A DNA stretch of 64,000 nucleotides from the NCBI RefSeq assembly GCF_963678635.1, contig NC_087066.1:42183811-42247810 (forward strand). Reading direction: 5' to 3'. How positions within the stretch are numbered: position 1 is the stretch's first letter; each line of letters begins with the position of its first letter. The DNA is from Symsagittifera roscoffensis. Lineage: Eukaryota > Xenacoelomorpha > Acoela > Convolutidae. A model generated the notes under the pieces. The model was not told the origin of the DNA, made no database searches, and worked only from the letters and a program-made list of their open reading frames with translations. Of this stretch, positions 1-12,400 are shown piece after piece. A program made the translations under genes and the position numbers.

Positions 1-156
1 GCAATACAAGAACTTCACAATTTAAAAGACTCAATAAACAGAAACCATCAAATTGACAATCAAATATATTTCACTGACTCAGACACCACGTCACCAGCAT
101 CAATAAAAAGGAAACGCGGAATAAAAAAATGCTACACAAACAAACCAATACGTTAG
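1..156 (+). pseudogene. small basic ORF upstream of gag, copy A (3' part)
   Basis: This is the last 51 codons of the ORF that is complete in copy C at 48453-48719; the window starts inside it. The reading frame is open to the TAG at 154-156 and ends in the same residues (TNKPIR) as the other copies. Compared with C there are a few amino-acid changes, such as Met to Thr before the SPAS motif, but no stop or frameshift. I do not recognise the protein family. It lies 64 nt before the gag ATG. The fragment is open but is called a pseudogene because the rest of copy A is dead. Confidence 0.6.
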
Positions 157-220
157 TACAATTGGAATAATTCAATAAGACACATTGAAAATTACACATT
201 AACAGTCATACAACACAAAA

Positions 221-2038
221 ATGATTCGAAATGAAGATAACCCAGAAAATTCAGTACTTCCATTCTTAATATCTCCATTAACTGAAGCTCGAGAACAGGT
301 ACAATTTTGCCAAAACTTAATTGCAATTTTATTCGAAAAATGAGAAAGTCCGTGCACAAAAAAATTTCCCGATGTAAAAATCAAAAGACAACTTCTTGAC
401 CACTATCTCAAAGGTATATGTAGTCTCAAATCACAATATGGAATCTGCACCATAGAAATCAAATCACCAAATGCATTTCATGACAGATATCTCATTCAAA
501 CTGATGACGTAGATATTGAATTTTCAAAAGTTTATACACAATACATCAAAACTCAAACATCTCGACATACAATTGTACGACAAGAAATACACGTATTTTC
601 AAAATTTTTAAATGCACTCCCAAAAAACCTAACAAAAAATGACATAACACAACATGTTAAACACGATTTACAAAAAATCTTACAATGGTTCATAATCGAT
701 TATTTTAATCACAATATTGATTTTATTGAACAAGCAAGAAAAAAGTTCAGACCGCAAAAAAAAGATGACGAAACCGCACTAGCAGAACAATCAGATTATG
801 TTTGGGACCCTGAATGGTCTCATGAACCAATTATTAGTATACCAACAGATATATCAAGTCAAGCAATTAGCACTATCTCTATTAACAAAGATTATGTTAG
901 AGTATACCCACTTACAGTTGATGCAACGTCTTGAAACTATATTTCATTCTTCCCTGAAAGAACAGGAAATATTAGTTTAAATTCTACATTTAAAAATAAA
1001 AACAACTTAAATGGAACAAGAAATCTTACACAACAAGATATACAAACTCCATCACACTTTGTAAGTGAAAAAATTGTTGATTCAATAACAACAACAGAAG
1101 CACAAAGAAGCATTTCACCTATTCAACCCAATTTTACAACTCCAAGATTAAAAAATCCAACGCTACAACAAACAATCATACAATCCACAGTAAAAACCTC
1201 TGTTGCCCAAAAATATTTGCAAATGGATTATCCAACATTCCGACCAGTAAATAAACCATCATACAAACAACAAACACCACATAGAGATAATTTTGCAGAA
1301 CAAAATTACAACTATATAAATGGACCAAAAACAACAAAATCTTCTAAAACAAATACTCAAAACTACTTCTTTTCAAAAAGTCAAAATATACCACAAACAA
1401 CTTCAAATTCAGTAAACTTTTATGATCAACCACGATCCTCACAAGAACAAAATTAAAATTACCCATGTTTTCAACAAAATAAAAAAAATACAAATAAATA
1501 CCATACCAGAAATCAACCTCCTTATTATACAACTAATTCTTTTTCATCAGATGATGAAGAATACTATAACCAAAATCGTAATCGATTTTATTCAAGCCAA
1601 AGACCTCGTTCTTACAGTATTGGACAACCAGACATTTTTGAACCATACACACGAAACGAACAAATACGACATCCAAGAAAAAAACCAATATCTTATAACA
1701 ATAATTTTCAACAACAAAACCCAGTTAACATACAATCATACGAACCAACTCAAATGCATAACAAAAGTCCACTGCCATATTATTTACAACAGCTTGAAAT
1801 AACAAAAAGTAAACTTACAAATTTTTCTCAAATGCCACATGTCGCAGAATCACTGCAAATGACTATGAATCCATACCTAATGGGGGGATCATCACTATCA
1901 TCAAATAAACCACTAGTGGTATTAACAGGCACAGATCCTGAATACTTTGTAGAAGATTACGTAAATGCAGTCACAGCAAATTTAATTTTTAAAATAGGAC
2001 CTGAACCAGTAAACACTTCATCGAAATTGGATACATAA
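221..2038 (+). pseudogene. gag: gag N-terminal half, copy A
   Basis: From the ATG at 221 one reading frame of 606 codons runs to the TAA at 2036, interrupted by TGA at 341, TGA at 932 and TAA at 1454. The frame is kept across the first TGA because the A-run after it has seven A's here and six in copy B. The product would be rich in Asn, Gln, Ser, Thr and Tyr. Its last third (from about 1830) begins a folded region with a TGTDPEYF motif and a GPEPVN motif, resembling the start of the Ty3/gypsy capsid domain. The stops at 341 and 932 recur at the matching places in copy C (48904 and 49222); the stop at 1454 is private to A. The order basic ORF, gag matches the other copies. Gag identity rests on position before pol in copy C and on the zinc knuckle downstream. 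Confidence 0.7.
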
Positions 2039-2039
2039 A

Positions 2040-2445
2040 CGCACAGCTTTAATCCAAACCACACTTGACGGCGCAGCCCAAAAATGGTTTCCAGTTTTAC
2101 CTATAGAAATAAAATCAGATTGGAATGTTTGATTCGGAAAAAAACAACCAACATCAAAGAGTTTTATGCAATGAGATTCGTAGACTACCACATGGAACGA
2201 TTAAACAACTTGCAGTAAGAATAGAAACACTAGTGCGAAACGCATACTCACTCAATACTCATGATTATAAAAACACAAAAATGACAGAAATCATAATGAT
2301 GACTCTAACAACCCAATTGCGAAAAATAGCAATAAAAAAGAGAGCATCACACCCTTCCTCAATCCGAGAACCAGATTTAGACTTTAGAAAACTAGTAAAT
2401 AAACTAGAGCAAGCAGAAATAACTATGAAATTAGAAGAAACGTAA
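2040..2445 (+). pseudogene. gag: gag capsid core, copy A
   Basis: After a frame change at about 2036 the capsid-like region continues with a TALIQTTLDGAAQKWF segment, the leucine and tryptophan pattern expected in a retrotransposon gag capsid. It then resumes in another frame at 2125 and runs to the TAA at 2443-2445 with LPHGTIKQLAVRIETLV and a C-terminal helical, charged stretch (DFRKLVNKLEQAEITMKLEE). A 26-nt deletion at about 2123, compared with copy C at about 50415-50440, causes the second frame change. The region would assemble the particle shell in a working element; here it is broken at both ends. Family assignment comes from the motif pattern and context, not from a search. Confidence 0.7.
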
Positions 2446-2463
2446 AACCTAAAATTTCAATAT

Positions 2464-3301
2464 GTGAACAATATCCAAACTACTACTTCACAGATAAAAA
2501 ATATCAACGACTCTGATACAGAATTACCCGAAAAGATCACTAAAACTTTGAACATTTACGAGAAAAATCCAAATTTTAAAAGCAAACCATCATTCAAAAA
2601 ACGGTGTTATTTTTGCCGAAGATACGACACAGCATTGCCGAATGCAAACAAAAACAACAAGATAACCAAAATAAACCGCAAAATATAGAGAACCAAATAA
2701 TTCTTTTCATCAATACATGAAAAAAGATCAAAATTTACCAACCAAAAACATTCATAGTAATAATAGTTCAGGAAAACCACTTCCAAATAACTCCAATTAC
2801 TCTAGACAACAATCAACCTATAATACGAATTATAGAGGAAGATCACCATACCAAAAAACATTACGAAATTTCTCACAAAACAGATATAGTCGATCACATA
2901 GTCGAAGTATTCAATATCAAAATAACTATTCAAGATCAAATTCAAACAAAACTGAATTTTTTCGGTTGATGCCAGTTCCCATTCAAATTCTAGAAATTGA
3001 AATTTTTTAAATACTCGATTTAGAAACTCTTCATACAATAGATATAGAAACTATTGCAACGATAGGAATAGAAACTATTCAAATGATCGAATTTCTAGGT
3101 ATCAAAATAATCGATCACGCGATTATTCTAACAACAGATCACAATATAACAACTATCAAAATAGATCACGCGATAATACCTAGAAAAGAAATTCAAGTTA
3201 TAACAAGAGACAAAGAAACTACTCTCAGTCACCTCATAGGAATAATACACATTATCAAAATTCACAACAAAATTATAGGAGTAGAACACCTAAACTTCAA
3301 A
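2464..3301 (+). pseudogene. gag: gag zinc knuckle and Arg/Asn/Tyr-rich tail, copy A
   Basis: A retroviral-type zinc knuckle (C-X2-C-X4-H-X4-C) spans 2605-2645. It covers 41 nt instead of 42, so one base is missing and the Cys-X2-Cys half and the His/Cys half lie in different frames. The following tail is a low-complexity run of Arg, Asn, Tyr, Ser and Gln with repeated RNY-type and SRD-type motifs, as in nucleic-acid-binding nucleocapsid tails. It also changes frame near 3000 and carries a TAG at 3181. The similarity to copy C ends at about 3301, just after the codons for TPKLQ, where unrelated AT-rich sequence begins. The one-base loss in the knuckle is shared with copy C at 50921-50961. Confidence 0.65.
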
Positions 3302-6140
3302 TGACACTACCAAATTACCCTCACCGTTCTAGATAGAAATAAATAACTAAAATTTAAAAATTCAAACACCATACTGTATTGATGCAGCAAAAAATTCAAG
3401 GCAGTAGTTTTTCTATTTCTTATTCAGTTCCATCTTCTTCATTTTTTTCAGCTTTTTGTTGATTTTTCTGGGCAAAATTACTACTTTACCTTTTTTAGTG
3501 GCTAATCGCCTTGTAATCTGTTGCCATCTATTTACTTTCGTCCCAAACGAAAATCTTGTTTAAACGTATGATCCCGAAGACTCCATCTGCAAACATGAAA
3601 ATTATGAAAACAGGTTTTTTATGGCCATGTCTCATGTTTTCATCAAAAAATTTTTTTTTCGACTCCTGGCCATTGGGCTGCTTTTTCTTTAACATAAGAC
3701 TTTAACAGAATACTGTGACAATACTTTCATAGTGAATCGAACTGAAACACTTCTCGTGGCAACTCTTCATGCTCTCTATCACAAACAAGACAACTTTATG
3801 CAAGTAAAACGTTTACTAACGAATTTTGAATGGCAATTTGAGTCTCGTCTGATTATTTCTTGGCTTTCCCACAATTGTTTATTCACTGTTGCGATTCTTG
3901 ACTCTCGCATTCCAGTTGCAGCAGGAAACTTGAACCTGACACGGCCAATTTGAAGCTTTGAAAATTTCAATTTGAATCGAAAACAAAGTAAACTTACTTC
4001 ATATGACGGACTGGCACAATTTTTCCACGCAAAATCAGGTACCAACATCATGTGAATGGTCGAGTGATACACAATGTTAAAATCCTTTTCAGTTGTAATT
4101 GCAATTATTTCAAAAAAAAAATATTTCTGTTTTAGCTCCTAGTGTAAATTTTAACGTTAAAAAGTATTTTGGGAAAAAAATTAACTACGGACTACATTAA
4201 AAAATTCGCGTTCATCAAACAAAAAGCTTTCCAAAACCTTGGAAATTTTTTTAAATTGATTTAATTATTATAAAAAAACGTATAAAGTTATTTCATTTTT
4301 TTTTCATACTTTGCGCATCAATTGAATTACAAACCCTTACAATATCTACAACAAAATCAAACACTGTAGAAAAGCGACACGCAAGTCTGAACGAAGCTTT
4401 AAAAAAATCTGATCAATCAACCCTATACATCTGTAATTTTATAACGAATAACGTAATGCTTACAAACTGTTTCCTGAATGTTTCTGAGATTTTTAAATTT
4501 TGTTCTTTAATTGTTATAACATTTCGCTTTGAATTTTTTCCGAATCTGACATGTCTGTTTGAATATTTTTAGCCAGATTATACAAAAATTAAAAATTTAG
4601 AATCACATTTTGACTGCTGATTCTTCCCGCGATGAATTCAGATGACAGGAATTGACACTAAAATTGTAGTTTTGTCTAACCTGGCTAACATTCATGAAAA
4701 TGGTATGTCAGAATCGAAAGTATTCCTAAAATTAATTGTTATATCAGTCAAGTGTTTCTAAAGATTAAGTTATTTTTTATGTATTTGAGTTGTATAGTTT
4801 TGATAGGTCAGACAGTTTTTTTGTACATGTTTGACACTTCGTTCGTTCTGTATTTATAGTAAAGTAATTTATTTCTGATTGTGCACAAAAAATGCGAAAA
4901 CGTTTGCCGCAGTTTCGTAAAATCCTTATACAGTTGTAGATATACACATCAGTGTCTACTTTTCAAAGTTTTTTTCGTTTTTGCTAGATTAGCTGAATCT
5001 GAAGGTGAAGTTGCCAATTGAGGTTTGTTTTTTGATTGTGACAAAGATTTGGTTTTTATAGTAAATTGATAGTTCATGCACTTCATTGCAGTTGGTGGGT
5101 CCCTGGCCCACAGTTGACATGTTGCCAGAAATATGTAGCTTGTCCAAGATAAGAATTTTGTCATGATTATCAGCATCATGAAAGAAAAATAGTTATCAAT
5201 TGCCGAGATTGCCAAGCTCCACAAGACCCTTTTTTCAGTGTGGATCTTTCCGCCTTCTGCCTTTTGAGTTTTTTCACTTGTGGCTGGCAGAACGATGACT
5301 CAGTGTTTCTGTACATTGAATGGCTCAGAAACAATTTACAGAAAAAGATAAACTTGGAAAATTGTAAAAGACTATTGAAAATTCTTCAAGGAATTTGAAA
5401 TAAATGTACATAGATTTAAATTTCTGAAAAAAATTACCAGAAAAACGATCTGAGACTGGATTTTTTTGAGGTTTAGGGTTCCCAAAAAAGGTTTGTCATT
5501 GGATCAAGCAGTGCATTACATTCAATTGATTCTGCTAAGGACACGTCTAGTGCTAAGGAGATGGTAGTGAAACAGGGATATATGGAGCTGAAATAAATCG
5601 ACAACATTATTTTGGAAACTAAATTGTTGAAAATACAAGAACAATATCAGAAAATTCAATACAAAATTTAGAAAAAAATTGTACGAGGAAAAAATAACCA
5701 AATTTAGAGGAAAACTGAGTGATCATTTAGGGTGCTTGATAACATTGAACTGCAATAATGGGTACATGAATAGCTATCAAAACGCCTAAGGTTTAACGAA
5801 ACGCCTCTTTTGGTTGATATACACAGTGGAAGAGCCAACGAGTGAAACCTAACATGCTAACATGAAACAGAAGCCGCTATAAAGACATATGTAAAAAATT
5901 GCGGCAAGCTCTGATAGATAAAGCGGTTGAGAAACGAAAAAAAATCTCAAAAATAATTAGTTGCTGACTGCGTTTTTGTTTTTTTGCGAACTATGAACTA
6001 AAAGCATACGAACTAAAACTGGAATATTTGTTGAAATCTGCGTAATTGTAGAAAAAACTAATGAAGTGATGATTAAAAAAAAAATTACAAAAAGTAAGAA
6101 AAGTGACTAATTGTTATCTAAGATGAGCTCATAAGTCGGT
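3302..6140. other. AT-rich stretch without a recognised gene
   Basis: This stretch consists of AT-rich sequence with frequent poly-T and poly-A runs. I see no conserved domain, RNA gene or clear repeat. Short open stretches exist, for example on the minus strand at 4949-5224 and on the plus strand at 3732-3953, but they lack recognisable motifs and look like chance. Part of 5500-6140 may be the eroded N-terminal region of the Penelope-like element that becomes readable at 6141, since it has short charged, helix-like segments in shifting frames, but this is not supported by any motif. Confidence 0.5.
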
Positions 6141-7480
6141 CAAGCTGCCAGTTTGTACGGTTTATTTCAGATACATGAGGATGACATGACCCCTTGACTG
6201 GTGCTATCACTTTCAGGAAGCCCGAACGAGAATTTTATTAAAACGCTTGCAAAATTCTTTGACATCATCGTTTGAATCCTTAAGGAAAACAACGCAAAAG
6301 CTTCAAGAGAAACAACGAAAACGACGGCTCTAGATCCGAATGAAACCATAGTATCTCCGGACGTGAAACATTTTTACACTAGCGTTACCCTGAAGGAAGC
6401 AATTGAGATAGCTTATAGAAGCTGTACAGCCAGGAGTCTCCTTGTGGAATTCAAAAAGCTACTAACCAATTTTTTTTGAATCTGGTGGTCAGCGAAGTAT
6501 ATTCCCAATGTAATGATTCATGCTGTGTTCAAAATGATGGCCAGCATTGGTCTCTTTCCTCACTATAAATCTCAAAAATGGCCGAAAAAGGAATGTGTTT
6601 GTTTGAAACAGGAAAAACCAGTGGGGACGGTGTTACAGCTAAAGGATGACGTGAACAATTTCTACCGGTGTACAAACTGTTCATGTCATCCATTAGATTG
6701 ATGGGGGTCGAATGCGAGAGATGCCCAAGCTGACTCCATCCTAGACGTGGAAGAATAATTGATGATGTATTCGCATCAAGAACTGAGTTAATCTGGTATT
6801 GCGAAAGCTGCTGAAACGAACTATGAGACAGATACTCCACCGTCAGAACTGCTCGTCAGATTTGTGGATGACATTGTTAGAATTCTAATTCCTGGGTTTG
6901 AACATAAATGTATCGCAACACATGAGTGTAATCTACAATTGGTATCAGCAATCATTAAAAAATGGGCTTACAAAGAACTATAAGAGCTGTGCTGAAAGAC
7001 AGTACAAGCGTAGTGCTATCCAAGACACTGTTAATAGAGTCTTTAAGAGTGCATCTAATTGGGAGCTTTTTTTACCAAGCTATGGAAAGTAAAAGGGTGC
7101 AAAAAGGGTCCACCATTGTGACAGCAGACGCCCTGTGCAGAGTCATTCAGGTTAAGCTTAGTTCGCTACACTGAGAGAGAAGTTGTTCAAAGCAATCACG
7201 AAAGGATGTGAAGCCACCAATGCTGATGACTCAAAATAGAGGTAGTCAAAGCCAATATATTTCAAGCTGGTTACGAATTTTAACCAATGTTCACGTAGTT
7301 TTCACCTCAATAAAACACTAATCATGTTCATCATCGCTGAGGTCAGCAATTTTTAATGACCTAGAGTCACGAGTGGTTTATAAACCAAACTGTAGTGGAC
7401 GTACTTTCACCTATGTTGGCGAAACCGTTCCGCATTTGAGCATAAGGATTGAGGAACATAATAATCCAAACTCACCTGTA
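6141..7480 (+). mobile_element. decayed Penelope-like element: reverse transcriptase plus GIY-YIG endonuclease
   Basis: Reading through stops and frameshifts, three separate signatures appear in the right order on one strand. At about 6141-6290 there is a segment resembling the Penelope fingers region (ASLYGL, then a PKIH-like QIHEDD, then LSLSGSPNENFIKTLAKFFD). At 6360 there is an RT motif A segment, DVKHFYTSVTLKEAIEIA. At 6861-6872 the catalytic FVDD box follows. At 7412-7426 a YVGET motif follows a VVYKPNCSG segment and precedes HLSIRIEEH, the core of a GIY-YIG nuclease as found at the C terminus of Penelope-like elements. The RT and the nuclease would together drive target-primed retrotransposition. 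The copy is long dead: TGA codons interrupt motif-containing frames, and the region between FVDD and GIY-YIG is badly eroded. Its ends are not visible. Confidence 0.75.
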
Positions 7481-8757
7481 GGCAGATGTTTTTTTCAAAA
7501 AAAATTGTAGATAGTTCAATCCACAAAACTAAATTGTTAACACTAGAGGCACTACAAATCAGGACAAATCAGCCATGCTCGAACTCACGCGACCAGTCTA
7601 GAAGCAGAGAGTTGATACTGAAAAACTAGTCCAAAATTTTTTTGTTTCTTTTTTTTTTGAAATTAGCACAGGTCTAAATTGAAAAATTGACACAAAAACT
7701 TCCAGACAATTTAATTCTGAAAATTTTAACATATTTTAGAAGTTAAAATATTTTTAGTCTAAATGATTAAACTTTGATCGACTTAATTTTTAACATGATG
7801 GATTAAAATTTATTTGAAACAAAGTAACTAATTTTTGTATTTTCACCTCATTTTTTTTTGTAATTTCAGGGAAATTTTTATTTGAAAAAAAAACGTTGTC
7901 TACAATTTCATCAATTGTCAAACGTTTTACATAAAAAAAGTCTGGATTTTTGGTGTCATTGATCTAATTAAAAACCGTGTGACACAAATACTTGTCTCAC
8001 TCTTGCTAAATAGGTTTTGCAAAACACAAAACTCAATGTATGAGTTTGATTTAATGAAAATACACGATTGATTTTGTTGTCATTTTGAAATTGTAAAATG
8101 TGATTGAGTCAACTGTACCATTAAAAATTAAATTGCTTCATCATTTAGGTAAAATGAAGAAAAAACACTCAAATTTTTATTAAATTTGAAGGAAGTAGAA
8201 ATGAATACTGGGAAAAAGCACTCAGATTGTTTTTAAGTTAAAAAGCAATTTAGTATGAAAAAAAACAAATCCAAAAATTTTTCTCCTCACTTTTTTATCG
8301 GCAAGTTTTTCATTTTCTGAGAAGCAAAAACTTGTCTGTTTTTTGTTCGAAAAACGTTCTCCAGCAAATTGTCTGTCAATTTTTTTTTTGAGATTTGTGC
8401 ATCATGACGCTAAACTTGTATCAATTTTTGTAACAAGAGTTGAAAAGAGCTGAAAGTTTTACAACAACCTGAGATGGGGTAAAATTTTTCTGTTTTTGTC
8501 GTTGATTTTTCAGATAAATTTCGTTTTAATGAAGAACAAATAAAAAAATTTCAGTCACAAAACATTAATGACATCGCACAACAATATTTAAAATCTTATC
8601 AATCAAAGAGCTGTTAAGCAGCCAGGTTCTGCCATTTTCGATAAAACACAAAACTGGTCCATTCACCAGAGTTATTGAATAACAGGGAGCAGTGCTCAAA
8701 AGAGTAAGTTTTTCCGAGAAAACCGCAATCTCATCAATTGTGATTGGACTTTCAGCG
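7481..8757. other. AT-rich stretch without a recognised gene, left flank of the satellite
   Basis: This stretch lies between the GIY-YIG remnant and the first satellite unit. It is AT-rich with many homopolymer runs and no recognised domain. The open stretch on the minus strand at 8565-8855 is mostly satellite-derived at one end, and its unique part has no recognisable motif. Confidence 0.5.
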
Positions 8758-8889
8758 TATCCAACCTCTCCCCAAAGGAAGAGTAGGTCGTCCACTGGGT
8801 GGCAATGAACCTCACTTCTCCCGAAAGGAAGAGTAGGTCTCCCACTGGGTGGCAATGAACCTCACTTCCCCCGAAGGGAAGAGTAGGTC

Positions 8890-11410
8890 GTCCACTGGGT
8901 GGCAAGGAACCTCACTTCTCCAGAAAGGAAGAGTAGGCCTCCCACTGGGTGGCAACGAACCTCACTTCTCCCGAAAGGAAGAGACGGCCGTCCACTGGGT
9001 GGCAACCAACCTCACTTCTCCCGAAAGGATGAGTAGGTCTCCCACTGGGTGGCAATGAACCTCACTTCCCCCGAAGGGAAGAGTAGGTCGTCCACTGGGT
9101 GGCAAGGAACCTCTTTTCTCCAGTAAGGAACAGTAGGTCAACCACTGGGTGGCAACGAACCTCACTTCTCCCGAAAGGATGAGTAGGTGTCCACTGCGTG
9201 ACATTGAACCTCACTTCTCCAGAAAGGAAGAGTAGGTCGTCCACTGGCTGGCAATGAACCTCACTTCTCCCGAAAGGAAGACTAGGTCGTCCACTGGGTG
9301 GCAACGAACCTCACTTCTCCCGAAAGGAAGAGACGGTCGTCCACTGGGTGGCAACCAACCTCACTTCTCTCGAAAGGAAGAGTAGGTCGTCCACTGGGTG
9401 GCAAGGAACCTCTTTTCTCCAGTAAGGAAGAGTAGGTCAACCACTGGGTGGCAACGAACCTCACTTCTCCCGAAAGGAAGAGTAGGTCATCCACTGGGTG
9501 GCAATGAACCTCACTTCTCCCGAAAGGATGAGTAGGTGTCCACTGCGTGACATTGAACCTCACTTCTCCCAAAAGGAAGTGCAGGTCGTCCACTGGCTGG
9601 GAACGAACCTCACTTCTCCCGAAAGGAAGACTAGGTCGTCCACTGGGTGGCAACGAACCTCACTTCTCCCGAAAGGAAGAGACGGTCGTCCACTGGGTGG
9701 CAACCAACCTCACTTCTCCCGAAAGGAAGAGTAGGTCGTCCACTGGGTGGCAAGGAACCTCACTTCTCCAGAAAGGAAGAGTAGGTCGTCCACTGGCTGG
9801 CAATGAACCTCACTTCTCCCGAAAGGAAGACTAGGTCGTCCACTGGGTGGCAACGAACCTCACTTCTCCCGAAAGGAAGAGACGGTCGTCCACTGGGTGG
9901 CAACCAACCTCAATTCTCCCGAAAGGAAGAGTAGGTCGTCCACTGGGTGGCAAGGAACCTCTTTTCTCCAGTAAGGAAGAGTAGGTCAACCACTGGGTGG
10001 CAACGAACCTCACTTCTCCCGAAAGGAAGAGTAGGTCGTCCACTGGGTGGCAATGAACCTCACTTCTCCCGAAAGGATGAGTAGGTGTCCATTGCGTGAC
10101 ATTGAACCTCACTTCTCCCGAAAGGAAGAGACGGTCGTCCACTGGGTGGCAACCAACCTCACTTCTCCCGAAAGGAAGACTAGGTCGTCCACTGGGTGGC
10201 AAGGAACCTCACTTCTCCAGAAAGGAAGAGTAGGCCTCCCACTGGGTGGCAACGAACCTCACTTCTCCCGAAAGGAAGAGACGGCCGTCCACTGGGTGGC
10301 AACCAACCTCACTTCTCCCGAAAGGATGAGTAGGTCTCCCACTGGGTGGCAATGAACCTCACTTCCCCCGAAGGGAAGAGTAGGTCGTCCACTGGGTGGC
10401 AAGGAACCTCTTTTCTCCAGTAAGGAACAGTAGGTCAACCACTGGGTGGCAACGAACCTCACTTCTCCCGAAAGGATGAGTAGGTGTCCACTGCGTGACA
10501 TTGAACCTCACTTCTCCAGAAAGGAAGAGTAGGTCGTCCACTGGCTGGCAATGAACCTCACTTCTCCCGAAAGGAAGACTAGGTCGTCCACTGGGTGGCA
10601 ACGAACCTCACTTCTCCCGAAAGGAAGAGACGGTCGTCCACTGGGTGGCAACCAACCTCACTTCTCTCGAAAGGAAGAGTAGGTCGTCCACTGGGTGGCA
10701 AGGAACCTCTTTTCTCCAGTAAGGAAGAGTAGGTCAACCACTGGGTGGCAACGAACCTCACTTCTCCCGAAAGGAAGAGTAGGTCATCCACTGGGTGGCA
10801 ATGAACCTCACTTCTCCCGAAAGGATGAGTAGGTGTCCACTGCGTGACATTGAACCTCACTTCTCCCAAAAGGAAGTGCAGGTCGTCCACTGGCTGGGAA
10901 CGAACCTCACTTCTCCCGAAAGGAAGACTAGGTCGTCCACTGGGTGGCAACGAACCTCACTTCTCCCGAAAGGAAGAGACGGTCGTCCACTGGGTGGCAA
11001 CCAACCTCACTTCTCCCGAAAGGAAGAGTAGGTCGTCCACTGGGTGGCAAGGAACCTCACTTCTCCAGAAAGGAAGAGTAGGTCGTCCACTGGCTGGCAA
11101 TGAACCTCACTTCTCCCGAAAGGAAGACTAGGTCGTCCACTGGGTGGCAACGAACCTCACTTCTCCCGAAAGGAAGAGACGGTCGTCCACTGGGTGGCAA
11201 CCAACCTCAATTCTCCCGAAAGGAAGAGTAGGTCGTCCACTGGGTGGCAAGGAACCTCTTTTCTCCAGTAAGGAAGAGTAGGTCAACCACTGGGTGGCAA
11301 CGAACCTCACTTCTCCCGAAAGGAAGAGTAGGTCGTCCACTGGGTGGCAATGAACCTCACTTCTCCCGAAAGGATGAGTAGGTGTCCATTGCGTGACATT
11401 GAACCTCACT
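8890..11410. repeat. 1297-bp higher-order repeat, two copies
   Basis: The order of unit variants from about 8890 to 10110 is repeated at a spacing of exactly 1297 bp, that is 26 units including three 49-bp ones. Recognisable tags such as the 49-bp units, the TTTTCTCCAGTAAGG variant and the GTGCAGG variant recur at this offset. Copies begin to differ near 10110/11410. Confidence 0.85.
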
Positions 11411-11489
11411 TCTCCCGAAAGGAAGACTAGGTCGTCCACTGGGTGGCAACGAACCTCACTTCTCCCGAAAGGAAGAGACGGTCGTCCAC

Positions 11490-12400
11490 TGGGTGGCAAC
11501 CAACCTCACTTCTCCCGAAAGGAAGAGTAGGTCGTCCACTGGCTGGGAACGAACCTCACTTCTCCCGAAAGGAAGACTAGGTCGTCCACTGGGTGGCAAC
11601 GAACCTCACTTCTCCCGAAAGGAAGAGACGGTCGTCCACTGGGTGGCAACCAACCTCACTTCTCCCGAAAGGAAGAGTAGGTCGTCCACTGGGTGGCAAG
11701 GAACCTCACTTCTCCAGAAAGGAAGAGTAGGTCGTCCACTGGGTGGCAACGAAACTCACTTCTCCAGAAAGGAAGAGTAGGTCGTCCACTGAGTGGCAAC
11801 GAACCTCATTTCTCATGAAAGGAAGAGTAGGTCGTCCACTGGGTGGCAAGGAACCTCTTTTCTCCAGTAAGGAAGAGTAGGTCAACCACTGGGTTGCAAC
11901 GAACCTCACTTCTCCCGAAAGGAAGAGTAGGTCGTCCACTGGGTGGCAATGAACCTCACTTCTCCCGAAAGGATGAGTAGGTGTCCATTGCGTGACATTG
12001 AACCTCACTTCTCCCGAAAGGAAGACTAGGTCGTCCACTGGGTGGCAACGAACCTCACTTCTCCCGAAAGGAAGAGACGGTCGTCCACTGGGTGGCAACC
12101 AACCTCACTTCTCCCGAAAGGAAGAGTAGGTCGTCCACTGGCTGGGAACGAACCTCACTTCTCCCGAAAGGAAGACTAGGTCGTCCACTGGGTGGCAACG
12201 AACCTCACTTCTCCCGAAAGGAAGAGACGGTCGTCCACTGGGTGGCAACCAACCTCACTTCTCCGAAAGGAAGAGTAGGTCGTCCACTGGGTGGCAAGGA
12301 ACCTCACTTCTCCAGAAAGGAAGAGTAGGTCGTCCACTGGGTGGCAACGAAACTCACTTCTCCAGAAAGGAAGAGTAGGTCGTCCACTGAGTGGCAACGA
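11490..12400. repeat. 599-bp duplication within satellite block 1
   Basis: A run of units starting near 11490 is repeated near 12090 at a spacing of 599 bp, including the same AACGAAACTCAC variant (11746 and 12347) followed by the TCATTTCTCATG variant. It is a smaller and later duplication than the 1297-bp one next to it. Confidence 0.7.

Larger units (their letters stand above)
1..3301 (+). mobile_element. Ty3/gypsy-like retroelement copy A, internal fragment
   Basis: This stretch is collinear with copy C from its small basic ORF through the gag tail (C positions about 48564-51617). It enters the window already inside the element, and its similarity to C stops abruptly at about 3301, so pol and env are absent. 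Stops, frameshifts and a 26-nt deletion at about 2123 show that it is dead. Some stops are shared with copy C and some are private, which orders the mutations before and after the copies separated. Confidence 0.8.

Noticed and set aside
3779-4072. 97-codon minus-strand frame opposite a plus-strand frame at 3732-3953
   Set aside because: Neither has motifs, and they shadow each other; no evidence for either.
4949-5224. 91-codon minus-strand open frame
   Set aside because: No motif, no similarity to neighbours, and composition as expected by chance in AT-rich DNA.
6529-6840. 103-codon minus-strand open frame
   Set aside because: It lies opposite the reverse transcriptase region of the Penelope-like fragment, whose motifs are on the plus strand.
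8565-8757. Decayed protein-coding region at the left edge of the satellite
   Set aside because: No motif in any frame on either strand; left as unassigned DNA.
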